From: Candidatus Poribacteria bacterium
GTDB taxonomy: Bacteria; Poribacteria; WGA-4E; GCA-2687025
Assembly: GCA_028818695.1 (NCBI GenBank)
Contig: JAPPNK010000002.1
Coordinates: 76,123-140,122 of the forward strand
Direction: 5' to 3'
DNA length: 64,000 bases
Part shown: positions 60,994 to 64,000 of the stretch, in pieces
How positions within the stretch are numbered: the first letter of the stretch is position 1
Layout of the letters: the number at the start of each line of letters is the position of its first letter
Program-made: the position numbers and the translations under genes
The notes under the pieces: model-generated
Told to the model about the DNA's origin: nothing
Databases searched by the model: none
What the model saw: only the letters and a program-made list of their open reading frames with translations

Positions 60994-62046
60994 TTAGAGG
61001 CTGCGGATGCGCGCCGCCCGCTCCTCAAACTCGCCAATCTGCTGCTGATTGGTCAAAACGCCGATCTCCGTCTCAAAATGCCGGCGCCCGCCCGCCTCAA
61101 TATATTCAAGCGTTCCGCGCTCCCGCTCCGCTTCCACCCCCTCCGCCCGGCAATTCGCCGGCGCCATTCCCGCAGAGTAGAAACCTTCCCCCATGCGCTT
61201 CAGCTGAATGAAATTCGGAAACTGCGTCTGGTGGTAACGCACATAAACGCCGATCCCTTGCCCCCCGTTGAACCGTTTGTTGACAACCGCCGCCCAGACA
61301 TGCCTGTTTTCATCCGCCACTGCGTCATAGTAGAAGGTTTGAGGAACCGATTCGGCGGCGGGGGCGGTGAATCGAAACCTGTCGTTCATCCCCGCCTCGG
61401 AGGCGTCGTCGGCCGGCTCGGCGCCGCGCGCGGACAGAATCAACTCGGCGCCCTCGTCCAGCGCAGGATAGCCGACATGAATCCGATACATATACATAAA
61501 GGGCGAGTCGACATAACCCGTGTTTTCGATCAGATCGACGACGCGCATCTTGTGTTCTCCTGCGCGGACAGCGATGCGGCGCATCAGGGTCAGCTGTTCG
61601 CCGTTGGCTCCCGTTTCGCGGACGAGACCCTGAACGGCAAGCAGCAGCGCGGAGCCTTCCCAGCGGGCGTCGGCGGTGATATTTTTGGCGGGTGTGCGCG
61701 GCAGCTGTCCTCTGCCGCCGGTCGACGGGCCGACATCCTGCAAGCCGAATGAAGCGAGCAGCCCGCCCCCGTCGTCATGCGCGCTCAAATGCGCCGGGTG
61801 CGCGGCGGCGGAGGGGCTTACCCACGCAAGCGGCGCGCCGCGCCATTCCGCATGGGCGACCTTCATTCCGCGCGTCGGAAGGACGGCGATGTTGAAACCG
61901 CTCCCGGAACGTATCTCGATGCTTTCCACCCCTTTTTCGACGCCGTCTAGAAGCATGGTTCGGCGTATTCCTGCCGCCTGGCTGATGCGTCCAACGCGGC
62001 GCATCAGCTCCTGACGGGTCAATGCGTTTCCAAAAAGTTTAGGCAT
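60994..62046 (-). CDS. DUF4432 / aldose 1-epimerase-like protein, 350 aa
   Basis: Galactose-mutarotase-fold protein: SIEIRSGSGFNIAVLPTRGM then KVAHAEWRGAPLAWVSPSA, GLQDVGPSTGGRGQLPRTPA, RVVDLIENTGYVDSPFMYMY RIHVGYP (split) with conserved His and Asn, and FIQLKRMGEGFYSAGMAPAN. This matches DUF4432, whose members are thought to epimerise or bind sugars. It lies 25 bp after uppP in the same direction. Confidence 0.83.
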   Translation of the reverse strand: MPKLFGNALTRQELMRRVGRISQAAGIRRTMLLDGVEKGVESIEIRSGSGFNIAVLPTRGMKVAHAEWRGAPLAWVSPSAAAHPAHLSAHDDGGGLLASFGLQDVGPSTGGRGQLPRTPAKNITADARWEGSALLLAVQGLVRETGANGEQLTLMRRIAVRAGEHKMRVVDLIENTGYVDSPFMYMYRIHVGYPALDEGAELILSARGAEPADDASEAGMNDRFRFTAPAAESVPQTFYYDAVADENRHVWAAVVNKRFNGGQGIGVYVRYHQTQFPNFIQLKRMGEGFYSAGMAPANCRAEGVEAERERGTLEYIEAGGRRHFETEIGVLTNQQQIGEFEERAARIRSL

Positions 62047-62071
62047 GCGCGTCTCCTTTCATGATTTCGGT

Positions 62072-62866
62072 TTATAGCAAGGCTGCGGCAAGGGCGGCGG
62101 CTCCAACCGCCCAGCAGTAATAGGCAAACCCGTCAAAACGCCTCAATCGAGCGAGGCGCATGAGCCAGCGAATGGAGGCAAGTCCGGTCAAGAAAGCGGC
62201 GGCAGCCCCGACAAGCGACGGACCGAGAGGCGCCGAAGAGTTTTCAAAGCCTTTCAGCATATCGAACGACATGGCGGCAGAAATTGCAAGTATAGACAGC
62301 AAAAACGAAAAACGCGCGGACGCCTCCCCCTTTAACCCAAGAAGCAAGCCCGTTCCGATCGTCGCGCCGGAACGGGAGACGCCCGGCAGAACGGCAACCC
62401 CTTGCGCCAGCCCGATCCATAACGCGCGCAAAGCGTTCGTTTTCTCGATCTCGTCCGCTTTTTCTTCAGAAAGGCGGGCGAACCGCTTTGATAAAAAAAG
62501 AATGCAGCCGGTGGCGATGAGTCCCGCGCCGACCGCGGCGGAGCTGTCCATCGCGCTTTCAAGATGCGGCTTCAACAGCAGGGCGGCCGCGCCGGTCGGA
62601 ATCATCGCCAGAAACAGCATGCCGACAAGCCGCGCTTCAGGCTTTAAACGAAAAAGGGAGCCGGCGAGCCGCGTCAAATCTCCCCAAAACGCGGCAACGA
62701 CCGCCCCTAAAGTGGCAGCATGCAGGCGCAGGGCGAACGCAAGATTCTCATCGGCGTCCAAGTCCAGAAGCTGCTGCGCGAGCGCCAGATGCCCCGAACT
62801 GCTGACCGGCAAAAACTCGCACACCCCCTGCACAGCGCCCAGCAGCGCCGCTTCAAAATAGGTCAT
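62072..62866 (-). CDS. uppP: Undecaprenyl-diphosphatase
   Basis: Recycles the lipid carrier for peptidoglycan and O-antigen at the membrane. The BacA/UppP motifs are both present: GVCEFLPVSSSGHLAL (residues ~15-30) and VLPGVSRSGATIGTGLLLGL. About eight membrane segments; 264 aa, standard length. It overlaps the cytochrome gene by 4 nt. Confidence 0.95.
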   Translation of the reverse strand: MTYFEAALLGAVQGVCEFLPVSSSGHLALAQQLLDLDADENLAFALRLHAATLGAVVAAFWGDLTRLAGSLFRLKPEARLVGMLFLAMIPTGAAALLLKPHLESAMDSSAAVGAGLIATGCILFLSKRFARLSEEKADEIEKTNALRALWIGLAQGVAVLPGVSRSGATIGTGLLLGLKGEASARFSFLLSILAISAAMSFDMLKGFENSSAPLGPSLVGAAAAFLTGLASIRWLMRLARLRRFDGFAYYCWAVGAAALAAALL

Positions 62867-63864
62867 TCAAGTTCCAGCTGGCGTTCTTGGATCAGAATCC
62901 CGTTCGGCTCCTGAACAACGCTGCGCCCGTCGTCTCCGACGACGCTTTTATAGAAGGTGAGGCGCGCCTTTGCTTCGGCGGCGCCGTCGGGCAGAGGGAA
63001 CCGCGCTTGTACCGTCGCGCCGGAAGCGATGCGGCTGCCGAGCTCAAAGGCGTATGTCTGCTGTCCGAGTTCGACGCCGTCCGCCGTCGCCTGTAAAACA
63101 GCCGCGCGGTAGGCTCCGCCGGGGAAGAAATGACCCGCCTCGTTCGTTACAGAGACGACCAGCTCGGCGCCGTCCCGCTCCATCTCAACGGAGGCGGCAG
63201 CGGCGGCGACATCCTCGTTATGGGCGCCTGGGAAGGAGTGGTCGCCGACCCAGCGCGTCGGATAGTCGGTCTCCGTGTCGGCAAGCAGCCGCTCGGTCGG
63301 CGTCATGTGGCACGCTTGGCATGGGAACTGCGACTGCCCGTATTCGCTTTCTTTCCAGGAGTGGTACTGGTTGAACTCTTCGTCATGTCCGTGGCAGGAG
63401 GCGCACACTTCGGCTGTGGTAAAGGCGGCGTTTTGGACGGTTCCGTGCGCGGGCGAGTCGGCGCCGTAGGGTCCATGCATGACCCATTCGTCCGCTTCGG
63501 GGTCTTGATGGCAGGCGATGCAGTCGACGCCCTGCCCTCGGTATTCGTTCCGCAGCTCAGGCTTGTTGGCAAGTCCCGTTTCGAGAATGAGCGCGGGGGC
63601 GTGGCATGGGAGGCACTCTTTTTTCGTATAGTTGTCGGAGGTGAGCTTGAACAGGTCGCTTTTCCATGCCTGGGCGTGTCGGGACTGGAGCCATTCTTCG
63701 TAGATGGAGACGTGGCAGGAGGCGCAGTTTTCGTTGTCGACATGAAAGGTTGCGGCGGCGGGTTCCTCCGGCGGCGCGGATTCGCCGGGGCCGGCGGCTC
63801 CGCCTCCGCAGGAAACAAGCGCGGTTAGCCATGCCAAGACAGCCAGTCGAACGATACGGCTCAC
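62863..63864 (-). CDS. Pentahaem cytochrome c lipoprotein, 333 aa
   Basis: The signal sequence MSRIVRLAVLAWLTALVSCG ends with lipobox LVSC (Cys19). Five CxxCH haem sites: CASCH 47-51, CLPCH 84-88, CIACH 115-119, CASCH 154-158 and CQACH 182-186, with extra His residues as distal ligands (SRHAQAW, HGPYGADSPAHG). Layout recalls the cytochrome c554-like family. The last ~140 residues (residues 195-333) form a beta-rich domain without haems. Probably an electron-transfer lipoprotein in the periplasm or on the outer membrane. The overlap with uppP is an unexpected pairing. Confidence 0.88.
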   Translation of the reverse strand: MSRIVRLAVLAWLTALVSCGGGAAGPGESAPPEEPAAATFHVDNENCASCHVSIYEEWLQSRHAQAWKSDLFKLTSDNYTKKECLPCHAPALILETGLANKPELRNEYRGQGVDCIACHQDPEADEWVMHGPYGADSPAHGTVQNAAFTTAEVCASCHGHDEEFNQYHSWKESEYGQSQFPCQACHMTPTERLLADTETDYPTRWVGDHSFPGAHNEDVAAAAASVEMERDGAELVVSVTNEAGHFFPGGAYRAAVLQATADGVELGQQTYAFELGSRIASGATVQARFPLPDGAAEAKARLTFYKSVVGDDGRSVVQEPNGILIQERQLELE

Positions 63865-64000
63865 AGATGCGTCCTTCCCATAGATAAAACAGCAGGCCGC
63901 CCATATCCTACACGACTTTAGCCTAAAGCGTAAGGGCTAGGGCGGAGGGGTAGTACCTGAAGGCGATGGAATTCATTAGGGCATATTTTTGACCAAGACG
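63865..64000. other. Upstream region of the cytochrome gene
   Basis: On the minus strand TTACGC, 17 nt, TAGGAT could be a weak promoter (about 63927-63955) for the cytochrome gene. Nothing else recognised. Confidence 0.3.

Noticed and set aside
60372-61037. Short minus-strand frames ending in MTLKRRLA
   Set aside because: Their similarity to each other comes from repeat E DNA, not from conserved protein.

Overview
The window is a stretch of GC-rich chromosome (by eye in the high 50s % GC) from a Gram-negative bacterium. It encodes a beta-barrel outer-membrane protein, several lipoproteins, an O-antigen-ligase-like protein, UppP and lipid-linked sugar transferases. Gene content (sulfatase, Gfo/Idh/MocA oxidoreductase, sugar-phosphate isomerase/epimerase family proteins, MDR dehydrogenases, DUF4432, DUF362, a bacterial SLC12-type transporter) and the abundant REP-like and MITE-like repeats resemble uncultivated environmental phyla such as Poribacteria or Latescibacteria. 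That assignment is inference from gene content only.

Layout. 1-3041: surface-glycan genes (GT4 glycosyltransferase, coiled-coil protein, ArnT-like transferase). 3070-6272: a minus-strand unit made of an ECF sigma factor with an apparent frameshift, a secreted coiled-coil protein, a membrane-anchored protein, and a tandem array of about 370-bp repeats carrying four more ORFs. 6448-15904: MDR dehydrogenase, hpt-tilS, TPR protein, sulfatase, and an NtrB/NtrC-like two-component system. 16258-21684: a sugar/one-carbon cluster (isomerase, Gfo/Idh, hexulose-6-phosphate synthase fused to RraA, PanE-like, GlyA) with coupled overlaps. 21796-26826: paralogous lipoproteins, a second MDR dehydrogenase, an outer-membrane protein and a DUF547 protein. 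27146-31299: a three-gene restriction-modification-like cassette. 31458-37269: haem-monooxygenase-like protein, dnaK, response regulator, methyltransferase, lipoprotein MsrB, glycosyltransferase. 37507-43754: SLC12-like transporter, DUF362, tsaB and a large unknown protein in one tight minus-strand unit. 43864-48316: isomerase, valS and an NTF2-like protein. 48341-51618: repeats, DUF488 genes, and a methyltransferase-HNH fusion. 51704-58341: ruvX, GHMP kinase, O-antigen ligase, ftsY-ebfC-dnaX and a 273-nt large-type SRP RNA. 58342-63864: repeats, an SNase-like nuclease, short ORFs, DUF4432, uppP and a pentahaem lipoprotein.

Main point of interest. The 27146-31299 cassette looks like a rearranged type III restriction system. 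Its Mod-type methyltransferase has a 13-G homopolymer exactly in the SAM-binding motif, an AT-rich (probably swapped) target-recognition region and a PKD-like C-terminal domain. The helicase subunit lacks a nuclease domain, and a separate small TnsA-like PD-(D/E)XK nuclease overlaps its end. The G tract would allow phase-variable methylation. Other candidates are the sigma-factor/tandem-array locus, where a 737-bp superunit has been duplicated very recently, the methyltransferase-HNH fusion at 50344-51618, and several families of dispersed repeats, including two same-length 103-bp elements with terminal inverted repeats.

All calls come from reading the sequence and supplied translations. No database search was run, so family names rest on recognised motifs, and coordinates of non-coding elements are approximate unless stated.
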